Assembly: GCA_021151685.1 (NCBI GenBank)
Contig: JAGKWS010000046.1
Coordinates: forward strand, 1-29,964
Length of the DNA stretch: 29,964 bases
Direction: 5' to 3'
Origin: Chitinophagaceae bacterium
Lineage (GTDB): Bacteria > Bacteroidota > Bacteroidia > Chitinophagales > Chitinophagaceae
Part shown: piece by piece, positions 1-7,794 of the stretch
How positions within the stretch are numbered: position 1 is the stretch's first letter
How the letters are laid out: the number at the start of each line of letters is the position of its first letter
Program-made: the position numbers and the translations under genes
The notes under the pieces: model-generated
Database searches by the model: none
Seen by the model: only the letters and a program-made list of their open reading frames with translations
Told to the model about the DNA's origin: nothing

Positions 1-50
1 ATTCTACACCCCTTACAATAGCCATACAGCTACAGCCCATGTAGTTTGCC

Positions 51-58
51 TACCTTTG
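51..58 (+). promoter_or_regulatory. Putative -7 promoter element of feoB
   Basis: TACCTTTG matches the Bacteroidota -7 consensus TAnnTTTG and ends 9 bases before the feoB ATG at 68, so the mRNA leader would be only a few bases long. No clear TTTG -33 box is seen at the expected distance. The TTG codon inside this box (56) is therefore unlikely to be the translation start. Confidence 0.5.
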
Positions 59-67
59 CAGCCACTC

Positions 68-2188
68 ATGCAAAGGCCGTATTCAATAGCCCTGGTGGGT
101 AACCCCAATAGCGGAAAGAGTTCGCTCTTCAACGCACTTACGGGTCTCAACCAGAAAGTAGGTAACTTCCCCGGTGTCACCGTCGATAAGAAGACGGGCA
201 CCGCCGTCATTTCAGACCGCCTGAAGGCCAACATCATAGACCTGCCCGGCACCTACAGCCTGTACCCCAAAAGTGCCGATGAACAGGTAAGTTGCGAGGT
301 ACTGCTGAACCGCACCGCTGCCGACAAGCCCGATATGATAGTGGTAATAGCCGATGCATCCAACCTCAAGCGCAACCTCCTCTTCTGCTCGCAGATCATG
401 GATTTGCGCATACCCGTCGTCATTGCCCTTACCATGATGGACATTGCCCGGCAAAAGGGCATTGTTATAGACATTGCCGGCCTGCAACGCCTGATGGGTG
501 TACCAGTTATACCCATCAACCCACGCAACAACAAAGGCATCGCCCAGCTAAAAAAGGCCATCGACGATGCCCACCGCACCCCTACCCTGCCACCACACTA
601 TTTTACCGACATTCCGGTATTTGGTGCCCCCTGGCTGGAAGAGGTGAAGCAACTTACAGGGCAAAACAGCATCTACGCTGCTTTTCATATAGCCTGTAGC
701 TATACCGCATTACAGCACCTCAATGCCGCACAACGCATACGCATTGCCGCCCTGCTGGGCGAGGCTGGTTTTCATAAAAGCCGCCTGCAGGCCGAAGAAA
801 TAGTTCTGCGCTACCGCCGTATAGACACCATTATACAGCAATGTGTGGTTACAGAAAACCCCATGAAAAAAGCCCTCATCAGCGAGCGGCTCGATAAAAC
901 ACTACTCCACCCTATTTGGGGCAATGTAGTGTTGCTGGTGGTGCTCTTCCTATTGTTTCAGTCCATCTTCTGGCTGGCACAATACCCCATGAACTGGATA
1001 GAATCTTTCTTTGCCTTTACCGGCGACCAACTGAACAGCCTGCTACCAGCAGGCCTGTTTACCGACTTTCTGGTGAATGGGCTCGTAGCCGGGCTGGGCG
1101 GCATAGCGGTTTTTGTACCACAAATCATGATACTGTTTGGCCTCATTACCATACTGGAAGACAGTGGGTACATGGCCCGCATCAGCTTTCTTACCGACCG
1201 CATTATGCGCAGTGCCGGGCTCAATGGCCGCTCGGTAATGCCCCTCATCAGCGGTATGGCTTGTGCCGTACCAGCCATCATGGCTACCCGCACCATACAG
1301 AACCGGAAGGAAAGGCTCATAACCATACTGGTTACCCCACTCATGAGCTGCTCGGCCCGTTTACCGGTATACACCATGCTCATCAGTCTGGTAGTACCCT
1401 CCAAATCGTTTGGGTTCTTCAACCTGCAAGGGCTGGTACTTATGGGGCTATACCTGCTTGGCTTTGCCATGGCACTGGTTGTAGCCAAGGTCATGAACAT
1501 TATTATGAAAAGTACAGAGCGTGCTTTCTTCCTCATGGAGCTACCCGTGTACCGTGCCCCACGCTGGAAGAATGTAGGCATTACCATGCTGGAGAAGGGC
1601 AAGATTTTTATACGCGATGTAGGTAAGGTTATTGTTGTACTATCGGTTATTCTCTGGGCTTTGGCTGCCTTTGGCCCACCAGCCCGCATGAAGGCCGTAG
1701 AAGAAAAATATGCCACCGTACTGCAAAGCCCCGATGCCACCATACGCGAAGAAGCCCAGCGACAAATGGCTACCGACAAACTGGAACAGTCTTTTGCCGG
1801 CATTATGGGCCATGCCATAGAGCCGGTTATAGCACCGCTGGGGTACGATTGGAAGATAGGCATTGCCCTCATTACTTCTTTTGCCGCCCGCGAGGTGTTT
1901 GTAGGCACCATGGCCACACTGTATAGTGTCGGCACATCCGATGCCGATACCAAGACGCTTACCGAAAAGATGGAAGCCGCACGCCGTGCCGATGGGGTGA
2001 CACCTGTATATACACTGGCCACCGGTCTGTCGCTATTGGTGTTTTATGCATTTGCCATGCAGTGCATGAGCACACTGGCCATTGTAAAACGCGAAACCCG
2101 CAACTGGAAATACCCCCTCATTCAGTTTGCCTACATGAGCGGCCTTGCCTACGTTTGCGCCATGGTCACCTACATGATAGCGCGCTAA
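68..2188 (+). CDS. feoB: Ferrous iron transport protein B (FeoB)
   Basis: Inner-membrane Fe(II) uptake protein made of a cytoplasmic GTPase domain followed by a multi-span permease domain. The start is placed at ATG 68, giving 706 residues; an in-frame TTG at 56 lies inside the promoter box. Visible motifs are G1 GNPNSGKS (residues 11-18), the G2 region with FPGVTVD, G3 DLPG (58-61) and a G4-like TMMD (122-125). FeoB proteins usually have N at the first G4 position, so this T is a small deviation that may be normal in this lineage. The C-terminal two thirds holds the two Gate-like hydrophobic halves, with GYMARISFLTDR and a SGMACAVPAIMATR segment carrying the conserved Cys. No feoA is visible, although only 67 bp upstream are in view. 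Family assignment is near certain. Confidence 0.97.
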   Translation: MQRPYSIALVGNPNSGKSSLFNALTGLNQKVGNFPGVTVDKKTGTAVISDRLKANIIDLPGTYSLYPKSADEQVSCEVLLNRTAADKPDMIVVIADASNLKRNLLFCSQIMDLRIPVVIALTMMDIARQKGIVIDIAGLQRLMGVPVIPINPRNNKGIAQLKKAIDDAHRTPTLPPHYFTDIPVFGAPWLEEVKQLTGQNSIYAAFHIACSYTALQHLNAAQRIRIAALLGEAGFHKSRLQAEEIVLRYRRIDTIIQQCVVTENPMKKALISERLDKTLLHPIWGNVVLLVVLFLLFQSIFWLAQYPMNWIESFFAFTGDQLNSLLPAGLFTDFLVNGLVAGLGGIAVFVPQIMILFGLITILEDSGYMARISFLTDRIMRSAGLNGRSVMPLISGMACAVPAIMATRTIQNRKERLITILVTPLMSCSARLPVYTMLISLVVPSKSFGFFNLQGLVLMGLYLLGFAMALVVAKVMNIIMKSTERAFFLMELPVYRAPRWKNVGITMLEKGKIFIRDVGKVIVVLSVILWALAAFGPPARMKAVEEKYATVLQSPDATIREEAQRQMATDKLEQSFAGIMGHAIEPVIAPLGYDWKIGIALITSFAAREVFVGTMATLYSVGTSDADTKTLTEKMEAARRADGVTPVYTLATGLSLLVFYAFAMQCMSTLAIVKRETRNWKYPLIQFAYMSGLAYVCAMVTYMIAR

Positions 2189-2199
2189 CCTGCAACATA

Positions 2200-2462
2200 A
2201 AACTTAGCTATTGCCAGTAAATGCTTTGTAAGGTCTAAGTTTGAGGTGCTATCGCGCCCCAGCGGAGCGCAAGCTCTGTAGTAGAAAAGTCCACATTTAT
2301 TGTTGCGCCGTTAGGAGCAAAACTATGTCCGTATCCAATTGCTGCATAATGGCTCCACCTTATCGTTATGCTACTGACGCAGCATGTATGTGCCGTTACT
2401 TACCGCAGCTACAGCACTTTCACTCCTATCGGTGTGGTATAGGCATTGCACCTCAAACTTAG
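2200..2462. repeat. Inverted-repeat-bounded non-coding element
   Basis: The 433-bp gap between feoB and plsX has no credible gene. Bases 2235-2249 (CTAAGTTTGAGGTGC) and 2448-2462 (its exact reverse complement) form a perfect 15-bp inverted repeat bounding 228 bp. A third partial copy, AAACTTAG at 2200-2207, lies just outside the left arm and could pair with 2235-2242. The interior has no ORF resembling a transposase, so this could be a MITE-like element, a remnant, or a structured RNA. There is no clear target-site duplication. The arms are read directly; the nature of the element is inference. From 2463 to 2562 nothing further is seen. Confidence 0.5.
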
Positions 2463-2562
2463 CTCTGTGTAAACTAATGGGTTACTGCGTTGCAGGTAGA
2501 TGCATCTGCACACAATTGCCATGATCCAAATCAGAGAATGGGCAATAATAGTCACCCACAAA

Positions 2563-2591
2563 CAAAAAAGCCGCCCCCGAAACAGGGGCGG
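2563..2591 (-). terminator. Rho-independent terminator of plsX
   Basis: Read on the minus strand, a perfect 7-bp GC stem (CCGCCCC / GGGGCGG, 2571-2577 with 2585-2591) with a 7-base loop is followed by a run of T (2564-2569 on the plus strand is A6). It lies about 30 bp after the plsX stop and should end the yceD-rpmF-plsX transcript. Confidence 0.9.
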
Positions 2592-2621
2592 AAATGATGT
2601 GTACAAACTACAAGTATCAGT

Positions 2622-3578
2622 CTATGCTACAGGTTTGAAGCTGTTGCGGAAGGTGCCAACCAAATCGGTCTCAACAAACTTTTGTGCCAATCCTATCATG
2701 TTTTGGAATGCCGTAGCATGCGAAATACCATGACCAATGATGACGGGTTTGTTGATACCCAGAATAGGTGTGCCTCCATACACTTCAAAATTGAAGGTGT
2801 CGAGGAATGGATCCTGTATACCCTTCTGTACTTTGAAAATGTCGTAGACCGACTCGGCCATTTTGATGACCACATTACCCACAAAACCTTCGCAAACCAG
2901 TACGTCGGCTTTATCGTAAAATACATCACGACCTTCCAAATTACCGGCAAAATTAATGCCCGGTAGTTCCTTCAGCAGCGGGTAGGTGGCCTGAGCCAGT
3001 ATGTTACCTTTACCTTCTTCCTCCCCAATGTTTAGCAGGCCCACCCGCGGCTCATCTACCCCCAATATATGGTGGGCGTACAAAGAACCCAACTGGGCAA
3101 ACTGCACCAGATGTTCGGGCTTACAATCGGCATTGATGCCAACATCCAGCATACAACTGAAGCCTCCCGTCACCTTGGGTATGGGCGTAGCTATGGTGGG
3201 GCGCAATACGCCTTCTATAGCCTTTACCGTATACATGGCACCTACCAGCATAGCACCGGTATTGCCCGCACTGATGAAAGCATCGGTCATACCGCGCTGC
3301 AGCAAACCAAAGCCCACTGCAATGCTGGAACCCGGCTTTTCTTTCAGTGCTCGGGTGGGGTGTTCGTGCATACCTATCACCTCCCTCGCTTCTACAAAGG
3401 TGTAACGGCTTGCATACGCTTCCAGTCCGTGCATGTAGGGTGCCACAGCATCGGGGTCTCCTATAAGTACCAGATGCACGGGCGAGTCTTCCGCTTGTTG
3501 TTCCAGAAAGGTTTGTATACCCTTCATGGCTTCTACGGGCGCAAAGTCGCCCCCCATAATGTCAAGGCCTATCTTCAT
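2622..3578 (-). CDS. plsX: Phosphate acyltransferase PlsX
   Basis: PlsX converts acyl-ACP and phosphate to acyl-phosphate, the acyl donor for PlsY in phospholipid synthesis; it is a soluble, membrane-associated enzyme. The 318-residue length and the N-terminal DIMGGDFAP motif (from residue 6) are typical. Further family segments visible are GNTGAMLVGA, a cysteine-containing MLDVGINADCKPEHL stretch, and near the C-terminus GGTPILGINKPVIIGHG. It is the last gene of a yceD-rpmF-plsX group, 17 bp after rpmF. The fabH that often follows in other bacteria is absent; a terminator and the convergent feoB region come next. Confidence 0.97.
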   Translation of the reverse strand: MKIGLDIMGGDFAPVEAMKGIQTFLEQQAEDSPVHLVLIGDPDAVAPYMHGLEAYASRYTFVEAREVIGMHEHPTRALKEKPGSSIAVGFGLLQRGMTDAFISAGNTGAMLVGAMYTVKAIEGVLRPTIATPIPKVTGGFSCMLDVGINADCKPEHLVQFAQLGSLYAHHILGVDEPRVGLLNIGEEEGKGNILAQATYPLLKELPGINFAGNLEGRDVFYDKADVLVCEGFVGNVVIKMAESVYDIFKVQKGIQDPFLDTFNFEVYGGTPILGINKPVIIGHGISHATAFQNMIGLAQKFVETDLVGTFRNSFKPVA

Positions 3579-3595
3579 GGGGTGAAAATAGTAAA

Positions 3596-3820
3596 TTATT
3601 GATTGGTTTCACCTTCGGCAGCAGGCGCGTCGGCAACAGGTGCTTTGTCTACTACTACGTTACCGCGATAGTACAGCTTACCTTCCACCCAATGCGCACG
3701 ATGACGCAGATGGCTTTCGCCGGTAGTTTTGTCTATGCTCCATGTTTCTGCAGTGGCCTTGTAGTGCGTTCTGCGTTTTGCGCCTCTCTGTTGCGAGTGC
3801 CGTCTTTTAGGATTAGGCAT
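3596..3820 (-). CDS. rpmF: 50S ribosomal protein L32
   Basis: A 74-residue protein beginning MPNPKRRHSQQRGAKRRTHY, the recognisable basic N-terminus of bL32, a large ribosomal subunit protein. It lacks zinc-binding cysteine pairs, so it is the Zn-independent form. The C-terminus carries an Ala/Pro/Glu-rich tail (about 15 residues) that makes it slightly longer than many L32 proteins. It sits between yceD and plsX on the same strand with short gaps (25 and 17 bp), the classic co-transcribed arrangement linking ribosome and lipid synthesis. Confidence 0.97.
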   Translation of the reverse strand: MPNPKRRHSQQRGAKRRTHYKATAETWSIDKTTGESHLRHRAHWVEGKLYYRGNVVVDKAPVADAPAAEGETNQ

Positions 3821-3845
3821 TGTTCTACGTTTATAATGTTAACTA

Positions 3846-4430
3846 TTACTTTTTTGTTGTCTTTCCGTTTTTGCTCCCGTCTTCTATCTTCAGATCCTTC
3901 AGTGCGGCAAGCCCCTTCCAAACCTGTTCTTCGTTGTGCGGCTCCTCTGCTTCAGACAGTTTGCCCAAAAGCTTCAGTGCTTCTTCATTACAGCCCGGTG
4001 TGCCATCAGCATTGTCGGGGTGTATGTGTTGCAGTGGTATACTCAGCATCACAAACTCATAGAGCCAAGTACTGATGTCTATCACTGTTTCGCTACGGGG
4101 TATAAACACCACATCGCTCTCTTCTTCCGGCAGCTCTTCTTCTTCACTCCCGTCCAGCTTCACCAGCAGGTCAAACTCATCCCACAACTTCAGCCCGAAA
4201 TCATCTCCACAACGGTCGCAAGCTATCTGTACCACACCATCTACATCAAAATGAAGCATAAAGAAATTTTCATGCTTATCAAACCCCAAATTGACGCGAA
4301 CCTTCCAGTTGCTGAATTCCTCACCGGCACCACGCTCTGCCATAAAACGATCATCCAAATCGTATTGGTAGTTGTGTTGTCCAGGCTTTAACCCCTGCCA
4401 GGCCAGTTCAAATTCCCGGTTATACTTCAT
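3846..4430 (-). CDS. YceD/DUF177 family protein
   Basis: A 194-residue DUF177 protein, a family almost always encoded immediately before rpmF. In plants and bacteria relatives have been linked to 23S rRNA/large-subunit assembly. ATG 4430 is preferred; a GTG at 4433 directly precedes it. The conserved CxxC pair appears as CDRCGDDF (C71 and C74) in the middle of the protein, followed by an acidic stretch (GSEEEELPEEESD) typical of the family. The C-terminus ends in a lysine-rich tail (KNGKTTKK). It is probably first in the yceD-rpmF-plsX operon, with a promoter at 4504-4535. Confidence 0.9.
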   Translation of the reverse strand: MKYNREFELAWQGLKPGQHNYQYDLDDRFMAERGAGEEFSNWKVRVNLGFDKHENFFMLHFDVDGVVQIACDRCGDDFGLKLWDEFDLLVKLDGSEEEELPEEESDVVFIPRSETVIDISTWLYEFVMLSIPLQHIHPDNADGTPGCNEEALKLLGKLSEAEEPHNEEQVWKGLAALKDLKIEDGSKNGKTTKK

Positions 4431-4503
4431 CACTGCTACCGTCTCCCTTCGCTTGCGCTTACAACTTTTTACCCCGCAAATGCGGGACGGGTAAAACGGG
4501 CTG

Positions 4504-4535
4504 CAAATGTAGGGAAACTTTTCTGATTACATCAA
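4504..4535 (-). promoter_or_regulatory. Putative Bacteroidota promoter for yceD-rpmF-plsX
   Basis: On the minus strand TACATTTG (4511 to 4504) fits the -7 consensus TAnnTTTG. A TTG (4535 to 4533) lies 21 bases upstream as a -33 candidate. The -33 part overlaps the 3' end of the DUF58 gene (stop at 4527). Transcription would start roughly 65 bases before the yceD ATG. Confidence 0.6.
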
Positions 4536-5429
4536 TTTATTTCGTTTCACGAGGAAAGCGTGCAACACTTCCTCTACCGGCCGGGTCAAATCGGCCTCTA
4601 CCCTATCTATATGATACTGATGGCAACGCTGTGACACCTTAGCTCTGTATTGCGCCATCTGGCTCATATATTGCTCGCGTATCTGGTGGGGTTGCAGCTT
4701 GATGCGTTCACCACTTTCCATGTCTACAAACTCGTAGGGGCGGTTCTCAAACTCAAAATTCAGCTCCTGCAACCCATCTGCTACATGAAACAATATCACC
4801 TCGTGTTTGTTATACCGCAGGTGTTGCAGTGCCGCAAATAGCTCTTCTGTATGGTCGGCATCGTCCATCATGTCGCTAAAGACAACTACCAGCGAGCGTT
4901 TGTGCATCTGCTCCGCCACTGCATGCAGGGCAGCCGCCGCATTGGTAGGGCGGTTGTCGGTTGTCAGGTTCAGGGTGCGTTGCAGCTCATTTACCAGCAT
5001 GCGGTAGTGGCTGTTGGCCGATCGGCAATCGGACAAATAGTACAACGACTCATCAAATAAACCCAATGCCGATGCATCCAACTGCCGCTTCATCAGTTGT
5101 AGCAGACTGGCAGCCGCTACACAAGAAAATTGTAGTTTGTTCACCCGCTCTGTCTCGCGCGGAAACTGCATAGACGATGAAGTATCTATCACAATACAGC
5201 ACCGCAGGTTCGTTTCTTCCTCAAACCGTTTGATGAACAACTTATCGGTACGGCCATACACACGCCAGTCTATATGCCGCAGTGGGTCGCCCTGATTGTA
5301 CAGGCGATGCTCGGCAAACTCTACCGAAAACCCATGGAAAGGACTCTTGTGCAGCCCCAATATAAAACCCTCCACAACCTGACGGGCTATCAGTTCCAAA
5401 TTTTCGTGTAATGGTTGCTGTAAAAGCAC
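4527..5429 (-). CDS. DUF58 domain protein with VWA-like fold
   Basis: A 300-residue DUF58 protein. The family occurs with MoxR-type AAA+ ATPases and is thought to act in chaperone-like or envelope functions, but the molecular role is not established. Evidence is the family signature YNQGDPLRHIDWRVYGRTDKLFIKRF (near residues 44-69, quoted in part: GDPLRHIDWRVYGR) and a VWA metal-site motif DTSSS (D82, S84, S86), followed later by VVFSDMMDD. No transmembrane segment is apparent. The start is GTG 5429; an in-frame stop lies a few codons upstream and no nearby ATG fits. No MoxR gene is visible next to it, which is unusual for this family. Confidence 0.88.
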   Translation of the reverse strand: MLLQQPLHENLELIARQVVEGFILGLHKSPFHGFSVEFAEHRLYNQGDPLRHIDWRVYGRTDKLFIKRFEEETNLRCCIVIDTSSSMQFPRETERVNKLQFSCVAAASLLQLMKRQLDASALGLFDESLYYLSDCRSANSHYRMLVNELQRTLNLTTDNRPTNAAAALHAVAEQMHKRSLVVVFSDMMDDADHTEELFAALQHLRYNKHEVILFHVADGLQELNFEFENRPYEFVDMESGERIKLQPHQIREQYMSQMAQYRAKVSQRCHQYHIDRVEADLTRPVEEVLHAFLVKRNKLM

Positions 5430-5682
5430 AGATGCGGTGTTTTAATGATTTGCAGGGCGATAAAGATATTGAAAATACAGTACTGACTGCTGTTAAAAAA
5501 TGCGGGGGCGGGGTTTAGTGGTTTGCAATTTCTCTGCCAATTCTCCCATTAACAGTTGGGAACAAAATCTCATTGGGTTGATTACCAGGTAAAACCTCGA
5601 ATTGTATGAAAAGGAGCAAAGATCCAACCATATATCATCAACTCGTTGTACATACCCGTAACTTTACAATAAATACTTTGCT

Positions 5683-5886
5683 ATGAGTGTAGTAGAACTG
5701 AAAGAAGAAGCAATACGGCAGTTTGCACGAAAAGTGGAAGCTACTGACGACGAACGGGTATTAATTATGATTGTTGAATTTTTGAATGGCTTGCAAGTTG
5801 AAGACAGCAACCAGTTGAACTTGTCGCAACACTATGATAAAATAAGATCGAAATATAGTACGGTATTGAAGAAGCTGGCAGCATAA
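5683..5886 (+). CDS. Small antitoxin-like protein
   Basis: A 67-residue, mostly helical, charged protein beginning MSVVELKEEAIRQF with an ATDDERVLIMIVEFLNGL segment. This pattern (short N-terminal helices with D/E-rich turn, then a C-terminal HYDKIRSKYSTVLKKLA tail) resembles the small antitoxin-type proteins common in Bacteroidota toxin-antitoxin modules. The similarity is from memory of the pattern, not a search. No toxin of RelE, PIN or HEPN type is recognisable beside it; only a 28-codon ORF follows. The 253 bp upstream (5430-5682) hold no clear gene or consensus promoter. It may be an orphan antitoxin or an unrelated hypothetical protein. Confidence 0.55.
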   Translation: MSVVELKEEAIRQFARKVEATDDERVLIMIVEFLNGLQVEDSNQLNLSQHYDKIRSKYSTVLKKLAA

Positions 5887-5887
5887 G

Positions 5888-5974
5888 ATGTACAACTTCA
5901 TAATTGACATGTCTGCCGGAAGCAAAAAATACGATGATATTGTAGGATGGTTGGAGCAAAAGTTGGTACAGTAG
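5888..5974 (+). CDS. Very short ORF after the antitoxin-like gene
   Basis: ATG 5888 opens one base after the preceding stop codon and reads 28 codons (MYNFIIDMSAGSKKYDDIVG followed by WLEQKLVQ) to TAG at 5972-5974. The composition is protein-like and the coupling tight, so it could be a translated peptide or the truncated start of a lost partner gene. No family is recognised. The 143 bp from 5975 to 6117 show nothing else. Confidence 0.3.
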   Translation: MYNFIIDMSAGSKKYDDIVGWLEQKLVQ

Positions 5975-6117
5975 TGCGGTATGTTCCAGGCAACAACCCA
6001 TTGATACTCCATTACAAAACAAGGCATGATTATTGCTATTAATTTGTGCGGGTATGGCAACAGCACCCCCAACCCTTTACAACAATCGCCTATAGATTAC
6101 ACTAATGCACACCCAAA

Positions 6118-7422
6118 ATGAAAAATATCCTTCTTCTACTACTTACGCTCTGCACTATTCAGGTAGCACGGGCCCAAAATTACCAATGTGTGCAACATGG
6201 CCCCGTACACTACTTCACCAATAGCGATGGCTATTTGCGTGCGATACGTATAGACTCGGTAAAAGCCGTGGGTGCCGATTCGGTTTTCTATCCGTTCAAG
6301 ACCATGCGAAACTGGCCTATAAGCTATTGCTATGCCGATCCCGTTACCCCACGTGGTTGTTGGCTGGGAGAAACCCTCGTGAAGAAACCAGACGGCACTT
6401 TCGTCATCAGCAACATACAGAACAAGGATGTTACGATAAAGACATTAGCTGATGTTGGTGAGGAATGGCAGTTTTATACCGACAGTTTAGGTATTAATTA
6501 CAAGGCCAAAGTACAAAGCATAGATACCATGACTGTACTTGGGGACGTAGATACCATAAAAACAATACTGATAACCGCCTATCTCGATACATTACCCAAT
6601 CCTCTCGATGATGTCGATGGGTTCTCTATTATTATCAGCAAAAACCATGGTTTGGTTCGGGCATTCGATTTCTATACTTTTCCCTACCACCGGCCGGGGA
6701 TACTTAGCGTCGAAAGACACGAATTCGATTATTATCTGGATGTAGTGACAAAAGAAATTTGGAATGTACGTTGTGGTGGTATGGATATATTTGCTCATCG
6801 CGTTACAATAAGCAATTCAATATTCAATTTAATCCCATTTCGACATCCTAGAAACCGAGATTTGTACGATTTTTCAGCTGGAGATACTCTGCAATACAGC
6901 AACCAATACAATTGGGGTACAGTAAGCAGGAATACCCGGACAGCTTTGTTCTATACATCAAAAACAATTACACCTGACAAGTACCGTTACACATACTCGT
7001 GGGAACAAAAGCAAACCAGTAGCGACTACGGAGTTGCTAACCCAAGCACATATGGGACGGGGACGAACACAGGCGAATACGACACTACTCAAATTACAAG
7101 CGACAATCAACTGCCTGAAGAATGGGGTAATCATTCACTCCTTGAATACTACCCCGACTCGTCTTATAACGGTTGCCCAACGATTGTTTATACGTTTATA
7201 TCAAGCGGAATTAACTTCTCGTCAAGAATTGTCAGGTTGGATCCAAATGGGGCTGGAAATACCATGCTCTATCTAAATTTTATTACATACGCATTGGGGT
7301 ACGGAGACATTCAGGTCTATAATAGCCGGTTCCGCGATTTCAGCGAAGTAAACGAACTCACCTTTGCCAGCAAAAGCGGTGTACGCTGCGGCATCTACGG
7401 CCCGGTAGTACTTTGTCTATAG
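6118..7422 (+). CDS. Exported protein, probable T9SS cargo with broken C-terminus
   Basis: A 434-residue ORF with a clear signal peptide (MKNILLLLLTLCTIQVARA, cleavage before QNYQ). The mature part is rich in aromatic residues, Asp and Thr, with repeated short beta-like segments; no catalytic motif or named domain is recognised. The reading frame ends at TAG 7420-7422. Immediately after it, in another frame, lies coding sequence for a T9SS type A sorting domain (7413-7592). The intact ancestor was therefore probably about 490 residues and surface-directed. The middle and 3' part (about 6700-7330) is visibly more AT-rich than neighbouring genes. As it stands the protein would reach the periplasm but lack its sorting signal. 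Confidence 0.75.
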   Translation: MKNILLLLLTLCTIQVARAQNYQCVQHGPVHYFTNSDGYLRAIRIDSVKAVGADSVFYPFKTMRNWPISYCYADPVTPRGCWLGETLVKKPDGTFVISNIQNKDVTIKTLADVGEEWQFYTDSLGINYKAKVQSIDTMTVLGDVDTIKTILITAYLDTLPNPLDDVDGFSIIISKNHGLVRAFDFYTFPYHRPGILSVERHEFDYYLDVVTKEIWNVRCGGMDIFAHRVTISNSIFNLIPFRHPRNRDLYDFSAGDTLQYSNQYNWGTVSRNTRTALFYTSKTITPDKYRYTYSWEQKQTSSDYGVANPSTYGTGTNTGEYDTTQITSDNQLPEEWGNHSLLEYYPDSSYNGCPTIVYTFISSGINFSSRIVRLDPNGAGNTMLYLNFITYALGYGDIQVYNSRFRDFSEVNELTFASKSGVRCGIYGPVVLCL

Positions 7423-7592
7423 CTGCGGGCATAGAGCTCTCCAATGTTACTATCTCCAATATGCTGGGTAGTATAGTGTACCAGCAATCGCTTACAGGCA
7501 TGCAAGCCAAGCTACCCATAGCCCATCTTCCACCGGGGCTTTACCTACTGCGCATCAACGACCTGTTCGTTAGGAAGTTTGTGAAGGAATAA
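7380..7592 (+). pseudogene. Out-of-frame T9SS type A sorting-domain fragment
   Basis: From about 7413 to the TAA at 7590-7592 a frame different from the 6118 ORF encodes LSIAAGIELSNVTISNMLGS, then VYQQ, and later LPPGLYLLRI ... RKFVKE. This is the second half of a type A C-terminal sorting domain (beta strand, NMLGxxV, LPPGxYxxxI, FVKE end). Just before it, a third frame (7379-7405) reads VYAAASTAR, resembling a degraded YPxPA motif. Two shifts of frame within about 45 bp are therefore needed to rebuild the domain. Genuine decay or assembly error are both possible. Confidence 0.75.
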
Positions 7593-7632
7593 ATTGCACG
7601 TCAAAAACGTCAACTCCCATGACATTGGGCAC

Positions 7633-7652
7633 CGAGGCATTAGTTTGCCTCG
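7633..7652 (+). terminator. Hairpin downstream of the broken secreted gene
   Basis: CGAGGCA (7633-7639) pairs perfectly with TGCCTCG (7646-7652) around a 6-base loop, about 40 bp after the sorting-domain fragment. There is no T run, so it is at best a weak or processed terminator. The rest of 7593-7794 holds no gene that can be supported; an open frame extends upstream of the first PorP-like gene but reads non-protein-like sequence. Confidence 0.3.
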
Positions 7653-7794
7653 CCGCTTCTTCACTCGCCTATCCCATAGCATTTGCAAAAAATATCATAA
7701 AACACAATGCATATGCTCATATACCCATACGTCTTACCTACCTTCATTTCTGAAGAGACATACAAGAAGCGTCTTTCAGAAAATGAATACCCAT

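Noticed and set aside
958..2022. Long minus-strand open frame (354 codons) opposite feoB
   Set aside because: It lies wholly within feoB, has a Ser/Met-rich composition typical of an antisense shadow, and resembles no protein family.
5761..6072. Minus-strand ORF of 103 codons over the antitoxin-like gene
   Set aside because: Cys/His/Tyr-rich composition without family resemblance; overlaps a better-supported plus-strand ORF.
7594..7794. N-terminal extension of the first PorP-like gene
   Set aside because: The added 67 residues are not signal-peptide-like, and the three paralogs all begin at the position matching ATG 7795.
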